From contig DAHUZQ010000156.1 in the NCBI GenBank assembly GCA_027306495.1, forward strand, positions 1-42,123: a stretch of DNA of 42,123 nucleotides, given 5' to 3'. Below, piece after piece: positions 18,471 through 26,873 of the stretch. The stretch is from Actinomycetota bacterium. Its GTDB lineage: Bacteria; Actinomycetota; Actinomycetes; Streptosporangiales; Streptosporangiaceae. Each line of letters opens with the position of its first letter. Positions within the stretch are counted from its first letter, which is position 1. The notes below the pieces were generated by a model, which ran no database searches, was not told the DNA's origin, and worked only from the letters and a program-made list of their open reading frames with translations. The position numbers were made by a program, and so were the translations under genes.

Positions 18471-18510
18471 GGCCCCACTGCGCCCCACTGTACTCCACAA
18501 TCCCCCACCG
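18471..18510 (-). promoter_or_regulatory. MraZ operator: four 10-bp direct repeats
   Basis: On the minus strand four consecutive decamers read GGTGGGGGAT, TGTGGAGTAC, AGTGGGGCGC and AGTGGGGCCA. Each contains TGGRG at the same position with exact 10-bp spacing, so all sites face one side of the helix. This matches the known MraZ mode of binding TGGGN-type repeats before its own gene. Two more degenerate copies (GTGGGG, GTGGAG) lie upstream at about 18524-18541. The array overlaps the predicted promoter, predicting autorepression. Confidence 0.8.
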
Positions 18511-18514
18511 TCAA
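18487..18514 (-). promoter_or_regulatory. Predicted mraZ / dcw promoter
   Basis: On the minus strand TTGACG (18509-18514) and TACAGT (18487-18492) are separated by 16 bases. This is a near-consensus sigma-70 type promoter. The expected transcript start is near 18480, giving a leader of about 60 bases that ends in GGAGG before mraZ. The second and third MraZ repeats lie between or on the two hexamers. Confidence 0.65.
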
Positions 18515-18710
18515 TGTATGGTGCTCCACTGCGGCCCCACCGGGCAGTGGTTATTTGGCCAGCACGGGCAGCCTGGCGAGGTCCCTGGCACTGCGCACCG
18601 GCCAGCGCCGGGGCGACGGGCGCACCCGCGACGGGAAAAACGGCCGGAAACGGGAAAGTTACGAGCGAGATTCGAATGCCACGTGGGCATCGCGCGCCCA
18701 GGCGTCTGGA

Positions 18711-18725
18711 CGTACTGTCGGTACG
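18711..18725. promoter_or_regulatory. Inverted repeat CGTAC-N5-GTACG upstream of moxR
   Basis: A perfect 5-bp inverted repeat with a 5-base spacer lies 75-89 bases before the moxR start, in the divergent mraZ-moxR spacer (18421-18799). It could be an operator. Nothing else in the moxR side of this spacer is strong enough to call a promoter. Confidence 0.3.
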
Positions 18726-18799
18726 CACGCAAAAGCCGGCGGCGCGTGCTTTCCGCCCACCGGGGGGTGCCGGTGAGCGTTTGACGACGAGGAGGACGA

Positions 18800-19777
18800 G
18801 TGGTCCTGGACACCGGTAAAGGCACCGGGCGTACTCTGGACGATCTGGTGAAGTCCGCGCACCGGGTCGGCAGCGCCGTTGAAACGGTCATCGAGGGCAA
18901 GGCCCAAGCTGTCCGAGTCGCCCTGACCGTGTTGCTCGCGGAAGGGCACCTGCTCATCGAAGACGTGCCGGGCGTGGGCAAGACGATGCTGGCAAAGACC
19001 CTTGCGCGCTCCACCGACTGCACCGTGCGGCGCATCCAGTTCACGCCCGACCTGCTGCCCAGCGACATCACCGGGGTCAGCGCCTATAACCAGGAGCGGC
19101 GGGAGTTCGAGTTCAAGCCCGGGCCGATATTCGCCAACATCGTAGTGGGGGACGAGATCAACCGCGCCTCCCCCAAGACCCAGTCAGCGTTGCTGGAATG
19201 CATGGAGGAACGGCAGGTTACGGTCGATGGGCAGACATATCCGCTGGCCCCGCCGTTCATGGTCATTGCCACCCAGAATCCCATCGAGATGGAAGGCACC
19301 TACCCGCTGCCCGAGGCACAGCGCGACCGCTTCACCGCCCGCATCTCCATGGGCTATCCCAGCGGGGAAGCCGAACTCGCCATGATGGACTCGCACGGCT
19401 CGTTTTCGCCGCTGGAAGCGCTGGAACCGGTGGCGAGCGCTGCGGACATGCAGGAACTGATCGCCGCCGTCCGCAAGGTCCATGTGGCCGCGCCACTGAA
19501 GGAATACGTGATCAGTCTGGTGACCGCCACCCGAACGTCGCCGGAACTCCGGCTCGGCGCATCTCCCCGGGCAACCTTGCACCTGCTGCGGGCGAGCAGG
19601 GCCTGGGCGGCACTCGACGGCCGGGATTTCGTGATCCCCGATGACGTGCAGTCGCTGGCCATGCCGGTGCTCGCCCACCGGCTCCTGCCCAGCACCGAGG
19701 CCCTCGGCGCGCGGCGACTGCCCGAGCAGGTGCTGCCGGCCATCGTGGAGCGGGTGCCATTGCCGACGCTGCGCTGA
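18800..19777 (+). CDS. MoxR family AAA+ ATPase
   Basis: Encodes 325 residues. Walker A EDVPGVGKTMLAK lies around Lys61; FTPDLLPSDITGV follows; Walker B VVGDEINRASPKTQSALLE carries Asp118-Glu119; sensor 1 lies in VIATQNPIEMEGTYPLPEAQ. MoxR ATPases act as chaperones for partner proteins, often encoded with DUF58/VWA proteins as here. A GTG start at 18800 follows GGAGGAC. It heads a three-gene plus-strand operon divergent from mraZ, a layout common beside actinobacterial dcw clusters, suggesting an envelope role (inference). Confidence 0.93.
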   Translation: MVLDTGKGTGRTLDDLVKSAHRVGSAVETVIEGKAQAVRVALTVLLAEGHLLIEDVPGVGKTMLAKTLARSTDCTVRRIQFTPDLLPSDITGVSAYNQERREFEFKPGPIFANIVVGDEINRASPKTQSALLECMEERQVTVDGQTYPLAPPFMVIATQNPIEMEGTYPLPEAQRDRFTARISMGYPSGEAELAMMDSHGSFSPLEALEPVASAADMQELIAAVRKVHVAAPLKEYVISLVTATRTSPELRLGASPRATLHLLRASRAWAALDGRDFVIPDDVQSLAMPVLAHRLLPSTEALGARRLPEQVLPAIVERVPLPTLR

Positions 19778-19842
19778 GGGCCGCTGGCGGCAGCCATGGC
19801 CGCCACGTAGGTTAGGTAGAAGCCTGGAGGGAAAGGCGCCGG

Positions 19843-21120
19843 ATGCGATCCATTTTCGCGGGATTCACCACCCGGGGCAGGGCGTTCCTGGCCTCGGGCC
19901 TCGCCACCGCGGTGCTCGGGCTGATCCTGGGCCAGCGCGATCTGCTCAGCGTGGGGGCCGTGCTCATCGTGCTGCCGCTGCTGGCGGCGGCGGCCGCGAA
20001 CCGCAGCCGGTCCCGGATCCGCTGCACCCGCGAGATCGTGCCCAGCCGGGTACCGACGAGCCAGTCCGCGGTCGTGACTGTCCGGCTGGACAATGTCTCG
20101 AAGGTGCCGACCGGGCTGCTGCTGGCCGAGGACTCGGTGCCCTTCGCGCTAGCGGCCAGGCCCCGCTTCGTACTCGACCGGATCGAGCCGGTCGGCAGCC
20201 GCAAGTTCAGCTACCAACTGCGGTCAGACCACCGCGGCAAGTTCCTTATCGGCCCGCTGCACATCCGGGTGGCTGATGTCTTCGGGCTGGTCCGGCTCGG
20301 GACCGCGGGTGCTTCGCCCGGGACACTGCTGGTCACGCCGCTGATCACGAATCTGCCGCGGACAGCGCTCGCGGGGTCGTGGCTGGGGGCAGGCGGCACC
20401 CGGGCCAGCCTGACCGCCTCGGCTGGCGATGACGATGTAGTGCCCCGGCCATACCGCGAGGGAGACGAACTCCGGCGGGTTCACTGGCGATCCACCGCGC
20501 GGCACGGGGAACTCATGGTGCGGCGGGAAGAGCAGCACTGGCGCAACCGGACCGTGCTCTTCCTCGACACGCGCGCCAATGCCCATGCGGGCCGCGGGCT
20601 TTCCTCCTCCTTCGAGTTCGCCGTCAGCGCCACCGCCTCGATCGGGGTCCACCTGGCCCGCGAGGGGATCGACGGGCAGTTCCTGACCGACTCCGGCCCG
20701 GTGCAAGCACCAGGCTCGTTCGAGGACACCCTGCTCGACAGCCTCGCGACCATCCGGACCTCACGGAACGAGGGCCTGGCGGTCGGCCTCAGCCAGATCC
20801 CCCGTGGTGATAGCGGGCTGCTGATCGCGATCGTCGGCTACCTGTCTGCCGCGCACGCGCAGCAACTTGCCGCCGCGCGGCGCGACGCGCCCGGTATGGC
20901 CCTCCTGCTGAGCGTGGGGACCTGGGTCCCGGGCCGGGAATCTCAGCAGTCCACGGCCGGGACCGACGTCGCCGCGGGAATCCTGGCCGCGGCCGGCTGG
21001 CGGGTCACCACGGTCACGGCCACCACCCCATTGACCACCGCCTGGGAGAAGCTCACCAGTCAGGTGGGACCGGTCACCAGGGGGATTCGGCCGCCGGTCA
21101 CGGTGGGTCCGGCGACATGA
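19843..21120 (+). CDS. DUF58 domain membrane protein
   Basis: Encodes 425 residues. Two membrane helices lie near the N-terminus (about 14-52). A beta-rich region ends in the DUF58 motif RPYREGDELRRVHWRSTARHGELMVRREE, shown here only as a label for about residues 203-231. A VWA-like C-terminal part starts at TVLFLDTRA. DUF58 proteins are partners of MoxR ATPases. GGAGGG precedes the ATG by about 10 bases. The stop overlaps the transglutaminase start (ATGA). The biochemical role of the family is unknown. Confidence 0.9.
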   Translation: MRSIFAGFTTRGRAFLASGLATAVLGLILGQRDLLSVGAVLIVLPLLAAAAANRSRSRIRCTREIVPSRVPTSQSAVVTVRLDNVSKVPTGLLLAEDSVPFALAARPRFVLDRIEPVGSRKFSYQLRSDHRGKFLIGPLHIRVADVFGLVRLGTAGASPGTLLVTPLITNLPRTALAGSWLGAGGTRASLTASAGDDDVVPRPYREGDELRRVHWRSTARHGELMVRREEQHWRNRTVLFLDTRANAHAGRGLSSSFEFAVSATASIGVHLAREGIDGQFLTDSGPVQAPGSFEDTLLDSLATIRTSRNEGLAVGLSQIPRGDSGLLIAIVGYLSAAHAQQLAAARRDAPGMALLLSVGTWVPGRESQQSTAGTDVAAGILAAAGWRVTTVTATTPLTTAWEKLTSQVGPVTRGIRPPVTVGPAT

Positions 21121-23540
21121 ACTTCCGGCTCACCATCGCGTCCGCGCTCGCGACCACCGCGGCGTCCTTCGCCCTGATCCCGGTTGTCCAGGGCGGCGGA
21201 TGGTGGTGGGCCGGTCTCGGGGCGACCCTGGTCGCGGCCCTCGTCGGCACGCTGACCAGGGTGCGGAAGATCCCGGCGGTGCTGTGCCTGCTGGCGGGCC
21301 TGGTGGCGGAATGCCTCTACCTGAACGCTCTCTTCGCCGGGTCCCAATCGTGGCGCGGTTTCATTCCGACCGGCAGGTCGCTGCGCGCGGTGGGGGTCCT
21401 CATCCGGGGGGCAACCACCGAGATGGCGAAGTACGCGCCACCTGTCCAGGCCAGGCTGGGGATGTCCCTGGTGATCGCTGCGGGCATCGCGGTAACAGCC
21501 GTCGTCACCGATCTGATCGCCGTCCGGTTGCAGCGCCCAGCACTGGCCGGCCTGCCACTGCTGGTCCTGTTCTGTGTGCCGCTGACCACATCCGCGGACA
21601 CCCATGGCTTCGGCTCCGCATTCGTCTTCTGCCTGGCCATGGCCGGCTACCTCACCCTGCTCGCGGCGGATGGCAAAAGCCGGCTCCGGGTCTGGGGCCA
21701 GATCGTCAGGCGGTATGACTACGACGATGATGAGGCACCGCCGCCCGACACCCGGCTGATCGGCGCGGCGGGACGCAGGCTGGGCTTCACCGCGGTGATC
21801 CTGGCGGTCTGCGTTCCGCTGCTGCTGCCGGGACTGCGGCACCACCCCCTGTTCGGCAACAGCGGGACCGGGCACGGCGGCAGTGCGCCACTCAGCCTGC
21901 CCGAGCCTCTGGTACAGCTCAACAGGCAATTGCGCGCCCACAGCCCACAGACGGTGCTGACATACCACAGCACCGCCCAACTGCCTCCGTATCTGCAGGT
22001 ATACGTGCTGGGCAGGCTCGGGACCGCCACCTGGTCCCTGGCACCGCCGGGCCGGACCGTGCCGCTGGGGTCTGGCCCGCTCCCGCCAGTGCCGGGCCTG
22101 CGCACGGGGAGCAAAGCTGTCACGGTGCTCGAAACCATCAGCCTGGGGTCAACGCTGACCAGTGCGCCGCAGACGCTCGCCTACCTGCCACTGCCTTATC
22201 CCTCGCGCACCATCCAGGTCAACGGAGACTGGCGGGTCGATGACAACACTCTCACCGCGGTCACCGTGGGCACGCGCCTGGCCGGGCTCCAGTACTCCGT
22301 GAGCAGCCTCGCCCTTGATCCCTCGCAGGCGACCCTTAACCAGGTGACCGGACCCACCGCGGCGGTGGCGGGCTATCTCGAATACCCCCAGGCGTTTGCG
22401 TCACTACGGCGACTCGCCCGCCACATCACCGTCGGCGCGCCCACGCCCTATGACAAGGCCGTGGCGCTGCAGAACTGGTTCCGCAAGCCCGGAAACTTCA
22501 CCTACACGCTGAAGGTGTCGCCATCCCAGACGCCGGACGCCCTGATCAACTTCCTGACCAAGAGTAAGAAGGGCTACTGCCAGCAGTTCGCCTTCGGGAT
22601 GGCCGTGCTCGCCCGGCTGCTGAACATCCCCTCACGGGTCGTGGTCGGCTATACCCAGGGCAGCCCGATCGGGCACGGGAACTGGCGCGTTACCACGAGT
22701 GATGCCCACGCCTGGCCGGAACTGTACTTCCAGGGGGCCGGCTGGCTGCGGTTCGAGCCCACGCCGTCGGCGTCCCCCGGTCATCCGGGACAGGCCACCG
22801 CGGTCCCTCCCATCTACACGGCGCCGAAGTCCGGCAACGTCAGCAGAAACGGGCGGCACGCCTCGCACTCTCCCTCGCCCGAGCCGACCGGGCAGGCCGG
22901 GCGCAGGGGGCCGAACAAGGGCAACCTGGACAAGCTGAGGCATCTGTCGGTGCCGCAGTCCGGTGGCGGTGCGGTACGCCAGCACCACCAGAGCCGGCCG
23001 CCAGTCGGCCCGATCGCCCTGGTGGTGCTGGGCCTGCTAGTGGTGACACCTGGCGCGGCCCGGCCGATCACCAGGCGCGTGCGATGGCTGCGTGCCTCGG
23101 GCGATGCCGAGCGCGCGCACGCTGCCTGGCTCGGCCTGCGTGATGATCTGGCTGACCACCGGATCGGCAGCCGACCGAGCGAAACCCCGCGCGCGCTGGC
23201 CGGCCGGCTGCGCGTGGATCTGCATCTGACGCCCATCGAAGGGGATGCCCTGGACCGGATCGTGCATGCCGAGGAGCGTGCCGGCTACGCCCCTTCGGCG
23301 GCCGACTCGGCGCTGCTGCACGATGACGTGCGAATGCTGCGCTCCGCGATGGCCCGGGCCTGCCCGATTCTGGACCGGGCGGCCGCGGTATTCGCGCCGG
23401 CATCGGTCCTGTTGCCGGCGCGCCGGGGGATGTCCGCCGCGTTCGATGCGTTCGATGCGTTCGGCCGGATCGACCTGCTGGGCGCGCGATTGCGCGCGAA
23501 GGTCCGTCGGCGCTCACCAGGCCTGTCCACCCGCACGTGA
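21117..23540 (+). CDS. Membrane transglutaminase-like protein (DUF3488/TgpA type)
   Basis: Encodes 807 residues. About six membrane helices lie within residues 1-235 (DUF3488-like). A large extracytoplasmic region holds a transglutaminase core with GYCQQFAF (Cys488), DAHAWPELYF (His531) and LRFEPTP (Glu547 in the usual acidic position). A Pro/Ser/Gly-rich linker (about 555-620), another membrane helix (about 625-645) and a cytoplasmic DUF4129-like tail follow. Such proteins accompany MoxR and DUF58 and are thought to act on envelope proteins or peptides. The substrate is unknown. Confidence 0.92.
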   Translation: MNFRLTIASALATTAASFALIPVVQGGGWWWAGLGATLVAALVGTLTRVRKIPAVLCLLAGLVAECLYLNALFAGSQSWRGFIPTGRSLRAVGVLIRGATTEMAKYAPPVQARLGMSLVIAAGIAVTAVVTDLIAVRLQRPALAGLPLLVLFCVPLTTSADTHGFGSAFVFCLAMAGYLTLLAADGKSRLRVWGQIVRRYDYDDDEAPPPDTRLIGAAGRRLGFTAVILAVCVPLLLPGLRHHPLFGNSGTGHGGSAPLSLPEPLVQLNRQLRAHSPQTVLTYHSTAQLPPYLQVYVLGRLGTATWSLAPPGRTVPLGSGPLPPVPGLRTGSKAVTVLETISLGSTLTSAPQTLAYLPLPYPSRTIQVNGDWRVDDNTLTAVTVGTRLAGLQYSVSSLALDPSQATLNQVTGPTAAVAGYLEYPQAFASLRRLARHITVGAPTPYDKAVALQNWFRKPGNFTYTLKVSPSQTPDALINFLTKSKKGYCQQFAFGMAVLARLLNIPSRVVVGYTQGSPIGHGNWRVTTSDAHAWPELYFQGAGWLRFEPTPSASPGHPGQATAVPPIYTAPKSGNVSRNGRHASHSPSPEPTGQAGRRGPNKGNLDKLRHLSVPQSGGGAVRQHHQSRPPVGPIALVVLGLLVVTPGAARPITRRVRWLRASGDAERAHAAWLGLRDDLADHRIGSRPSETPRALAGRLRVDLHLTPIEGDALDRIVHAEERAGYAPSAADSALLHDDVRMLRSAMARACPILDRAAAVFAPASVLLPARRGMSAAFDAFDAFGRIDLLGARLRAKVRRRSPGLSTRT

Positions 23541-23629
23541 ACTGTCCCGCAGGTAAGCCCCGCAAGCCAGATGTGACCCAATCGGGCCAGCCCTGACAAG
23601 CCAGCGGGACTCCAAGCCAGGCGGAACTC
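23541..23629. other. Convergent spacer with CAAGCC repeats
   Basis: Between the converging transglutaminase and DUF3040 genes, CAAGCCAG occurs at 23563, 23597 and 23613, with a related CAAGCC at 23633 inside the DUF3040 gene. GTCCCGC (23554-23560... near the start) and GCGGGAC (23604-23610) form a distant inverted repeat. No clear T-tract terminator is seen. Confidence 0.3.
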
Positions 23630-24079
23630 TTACAAGCCGCCCTCCTGGCGGCGCCGCCACCGTTCTTCAAGCCGCTCCATAAAGTTCTGGCGAGCTACGC
23701 GGGAACGCCGGGAGCGGACCGAAGCACGTCCACGAGGCCCTCGTACTCCCCCCTGGCCGCGCGCCCCGGTGCTCCGCCTGTCGCCGTGCGCACGGCCCGT
23801 CAGCGCGCCTCCCATATGCCGCCAGCTCGTCAGTGCCCACATAGCGCAAGCCAGCATCACCACGAATCCGCCGACTGCGGTCGGGATGATCTGCGACACC
23901 ACCCCGCCCAGCAGCAGCCCAACGCCGACCAGGAATCCGATCCCGGCTGCCAAGATGCGGCGCCGGTAGTGAATCCGGGGATCGTGTGAGCGCACTGACT
24001 GCGCAAGTTTCGGGTACTCGGCATAGAGCGCTTGCTCGATCTGCTCGAGCTGGCGCTGCTCGTGCTCAAAAAGCGGCAC
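23630..24079 (-). CDS. DUF3040 membrane protein
   Basis: Encodes 149 residues from the GTG at 24079. The N-terminus MPLFEHEQRQLEQIEQALYAEYPKL is split here as MPLFEHEQRQLEQIEQ then ALYAEYPKL; it is the DUF3040 amphipathic helix. Two membrane helices follow (about 41-62 and 65-83), then an Arg/Gly-rich basic tail. The family is restricted largely to actinobacteria and has no known function. The GTG has GGGAGG upstream; an ATG at 24121 would add 14 residues without family match. It is 149 bases downstream of dinB on the same strand. Confidence 0.88.
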   Translation of the reverse strand: MPLFEHEQRQLEQIEQALYAEYPKLAQSVRSHDPRIHYRRRILAAGIGFLVGVGLLLGGVVSQIIPTAVGGFVVMLACAMWALTSWRHMGGALTGRAHGDRRSTGARGQGGVRGPRGRASVRSRRSRVARQNFMERLEERWRRRQEGGL

Positions 24080-24228
24080 AACGCCTCCCAGGAACCTCAC
24101 GCGGCACGGACAGCACGGCACACGTCCGCTGCACTTTCCACAATACGAGGGGGACGTGGTCCCGGGAAAGAGTAGCGGGATCGTAAAGGGGTGCTGGTCC
24201 GGGCGCGTGCGCGCGGTTGGGCGCCATG

Positions 24229-25575
24229 TTACTCATGAGGCTCCACCAGCGCCGCCCGCCGGACCGCGTCCGGCCCGAACCGGCCGGCGATCCGGTCCAC
24301 CGCCCGCTCCGCCTGCTGCCACGACGGAGCGGGTTCACCCAGGCTGAGTTGCACCCCCGCAGTCGCGACCGGCGTGAGCCCCGTCACCCGGACCCCCACC
24401 AGGCGCAGCCGGGCGCGCCGGTCGAGCCCCGAACCCGTGTACAGCGCGCACGCGGTCTCATAGATGACACTGGTCACTTCGGTCGGCTCCCGCAAGGTGC
24501 GGGATCGCGTGATCGTCCGGAAGTTCGCGAGCCGGAGCTTGACCACCACAGTGCGGGCAACACAGCCGCTCGCCCGCAGCGAGCGGGCGGTCCGGCCCGC
24601 GAGCCGCAACAGTTCGCGGCGGATCACTTCGGGATCGTCGACGTCGGCTGCGAAGGTCTCTTCTGCCCCAACGCTCTTCTCCGGGACGGCGGCCACGACC
24701 GGCCGCTCATCACGGCCCCACGCCAGGGCCGCGAGATGGGATCCGGCGGCTTGGCCGAGTTCCCGCTGCAATGTCGCCACCGGAGTCTGCGCGATATCGC
24801 CCACGGTCCGCAGGCCGAGACGGGCGAGTTCCTCCCCGGTCCGCTCCCCTACGCCCCACAGCGCCCCGACCGGCAGGGGGTGGAGGAAGTCGAGCACACG
24901 GTCGGCCGGCACGACAAGCAACCCATCCGGCTTGCAGTGCGCGGACGCCAGCTTGGCGACGAACTTGCTGGGGGCGACACCCACCGAACAGGTGATCCCC
25001 TGCTGCTCCGCGATCGTCGCCCGGATCACCGCGGCGATCCGGGCGGGCCGGCCGAGCCGACGGACCGATCCCGAGACGTCGAGGAACGCCTCATCCAGGG
25101 ACAGCGGCTCCACCTGGGGAGTCACGGCCCGGAAGACAGCCATCACTTCCGCCGAGACCCTGCCGTACACCTCGTGCCGTGGTGCGATGAAGTCGGCCTG
25201 CGGGCAGATCCGCCGGGCTCTGGTAATGGGCATGGCGGAGCGGATGCCAAGCGCCCGCGCCTCGTAGGAAGCCGAAAGCACGACGCCCCTGCTGCCGGAC
25301 GCCCCGACGATCACCGGCCGTCCGGCCAGGGCGGGACGGTCGCGGATCTCCACGCTGGCATAGAAGGCGTCCATGTCCGCATGCAGGATCGGGCACCCAC
25401 TGTCGTCACCGCCGGGTCCTCCAGCGGGGCCGGGTCCTCCAGCGGGGCCGGGTCCTCCAGCAGGGCCGGGTCCTCCAGCAGGAACGGATCCTCCAGCAGG
25501 AACGGATCCTCCAGCAGGAACGGATCCCCCTGCAAGCCCGGGATGGCCGGCAGCCGGGGGCCGGGCTGTGCTCAT
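24229..25575 (-). CDS. dinB: DNA polymerase IV (Y family)
   Basis: Encodes 448 residues. Catalytic carboxylates lie in LHADMDAFYASVE (Asp67, Asp69) and PLSLDEAFLDVSG (Asp161, Glu162). The HhH/thumb region (LWGVGERTGEELARLG) and little finger follow, and VQLSLGE near the C-terminus resembles a beta-clamp binding motif. It performs error-prone lesion bypass. The ATG at 25575 was chosen for its position before the domain and the purine-rich AGGGTAGGG; the frame is open to 25962 but would cover the methyltransferase. The N-terminal 58 residues include six GGxxPA units, unusual for DinB. Confidence 0.93.
   Translation of the reverse strand: MSTARPPAAGHPGLAGGSVPAGGSVPAGGSVPAGGPGPAGGPGPAGGPGPAGGPGGDDSGCPILHADMDAFYASVEIRDRPALAGRPVIVGASGSRGVVLSASYEARALGIRSAMPITRARRICPQADFIAPRHEVYGRVSAEVMAVFRAVTPQVEPLSLDEAFLDVSGSVRRLGRPARIAAVIRATIAEQQGITCSVGVAPSKFVAKLASAHCKPDGLLVVPADRVLDFLHPLPVGALWGVGERTGEELARLGLRTVGDIAQTPVATLQRELGQAAGSHLAALAWGRDERPVVAAVPEKSVGAEETFAADVDDPEVIRRELLRLAGRTARSLRASGCVARTVVVKLRLANFRTITRSRTLREPTEVTSVIYETACALYTGSGLDRRARLRLVGVRVTGLTPVATAGVQLSLGEPAPSWQQAERAVDRIAGRFGPDAVRRAALVEPHE
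25418..25525. repeat. Six tandem 18-bp repeats inside dinB
   Basis: Six head-to-tail 18-bp units: three read CCTCCAGCGGGGCCGGGT or differ by one base, and three read CCTCCAGCAGGAACGGAT. On the minus strand they encode three SVPAGG-type and three PGPAGG-type hexapeptides. The two sub-types suggest two rounds of expansion. The frame is preserved at any copy number. Confidence 0.93.
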
Positions 25576-25615
25576 CACCGGCGCCCTACCCTCGTGCCCG
25601 GCCGGCAGCGGCAGC

Positions 25616-26563
25616 TCACCGGTACCCCAGCAGATGGAACGCGGTGGCGAAGTCATGGAATGCAGGATGCGCGGATGCCGCCTCTTCCAGTGCGGCCAGT
25701 GCCGATGCCGCTCCGGGGTCGGAATCGGCGACCACACCGGGAACGATGTCCGCGAAAACACGTACGCCATGCGCGCGACCAGGCCGCAGGCCCGCCTCGG
25801 TGAGCAGGCCGGCCACTGCTGCCACGGTGAACCGCCGGGTGCCCGTCCCCCTGCCGTCCCGGCCGGAGCGAACCGCCCCGCCCGGCGCCCGTGCCTCCCC
25901 CGTCTCCGCCTGTGTGCCTTCCGTGCCCGACCACGCCTCCCCCGCACCCTGCGGCAGCGCAAGAGCCGACATCAGGAGGAGAGCTTCATCGAACCGGCCG
26001 GCCAGCGCGCGGTGGATGACGGCCGCGACCGCACTCGCCGCGACGACGCTCACAGCCCCGCCGGGCCGCAGCACCCCGGCGATAGCGTTCAGCGCCGCCA
26101 ACGGCGATTCGACGTACTCCAGCACGCTGTGGCAGAGCACCAGATCCGCACTTTGCTCCCCCACTAGGGTGGCCAGGTCCGCGGCGTCTCCCTGGACCGC
26201 GCGGACAGGCACCCCGCGCTCGGCCGCGCGGCGCTGTGCAGCCGCCAGCGAGTCAGGGCTCGGGTCGACCACGGTGACCGCATGACCCTCACCGGCCAGT
26301 GGGACCGCGAATCCGCCAGTGCCGCCGCCGGCATCCACAATGTCGAGCCGGTCCCGGCCGGTGGCGGCGATCAGCGCCGAGACGACAGTGCCGACAGCGT
26401 CACGGATGACCGCCGTACGGGCGTCGTCATACCGGCTCCCCGGCTGGCCCGCCGAGCGGCCAACGGCGTGCCCGGCCCGCTCCGCGATCGGTTCCCCGCT
26501 GTGAGCGCCAACGTCGGCAACGCCACCGGCTCCCCGGCCGGTCGGCCGCCCCTCAGCTCCCAC
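25616..26563 (-). CDS. SAM-dependent class I methyltransferase
   Basis: Encodes 315 residues. The SAM motif VDAGGGTGGFAVPLA (about 76-90), motif II VTVVDPSPDSL and post-motif CHSVLEYVESPLAAL are clear. A variable C-terminal part (about 200-315) contains a Gly/Arg-rich insert. The substrate cannot be read from sequence; S-adenosylmethionine-dependent modification of a small molecule is the usual annotation. The GTG at 26563 follows GGAGG closely. dinB starts 40 bases downstream, so the two are probably one transcript. Confidence 0.88.
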   Translation of the reverse strand: MGAEGRPTGRGAGGVADVGAHSGEPIAERAGHAVGRSAGQPGSRYDDARTAVIRDAVGTVVSALIAATGRDRLDIVDAGGGTGGFAVPLAGEGHAVTVVDPSPDSLAAAQRRAAERGVPVRAVQGDAADLATLVGEQSADLVLCHSVLEYVESPLAALNAIAGVLRPGGAVSVVAASAVAAVIHRALAGRFDEALLLMSALALPQGAGEAWSGTEGTQAETGEARAPGGAVRSGRDGRGTGTRRFTVAAVAGLLTEAGLRPGRAHGVRVFADIVPGVVADSDPGAASALAALEEAASAHPAFHDFATAFHLLGYR

Positions 26564-26873
26564 TCACGCCTCCTCGACCCGCGTGCGCTCCAATCTAGCC
26601 CCGCCCGCCGACAGCCCGGCCCGGCCGGCGGATCGCCATCCGGCCGCGGTTCCGGCCCGCTCCGGTCGGTGAGCCTGCCCCCGCCCAGCGGTTCCGGCCC
26701 GCTCCGGTCGGTGAGCCTGCCCCCCCGCCCAGCAGTTCCGGCCCGCTCCCGTCGGCGATTCCCACCCCCTTCCGGCCACCGATTCTGACCGGCCCCACCC
26801 CCGGGAGCACTCACTCGTCACACCAGCATCATGGCTCTGACCTGCGCGAATTATCTAGTTTCGGGGGACGTGC
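26564..26873. other. Divergent spacer with two 42-44 bp direct repeats
   Basis: This 310-base spacer lies between the methyltransferase (minus) and a membrane protein (plus). It contains direct repeats at 26648-26689 and 26690-26733, which differ by a 2-base C insertion, and a diverged third partial copy from 26734. Each holds GGTTCCGGCCCGCTCCGGTC. An AT-rich patch at about 26849-26862 may belong to the plus-strand promoter. No gene is supported. Confidence 0.6.
26648..26733. repeat. Tandem 42/44-bp direct repeat
   Basis: Two adjacent copies begin GGTTCCGGCCCGCTCC and end CCGCCCAGC; the second has two extra C in a poly-C run. A shorter diverged third copy follows (starting AGTTCCGGCCCGCTCC). 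The repeat is in non-coding DNA upstream of the methyltransferase gene. Confidence 0.9.
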
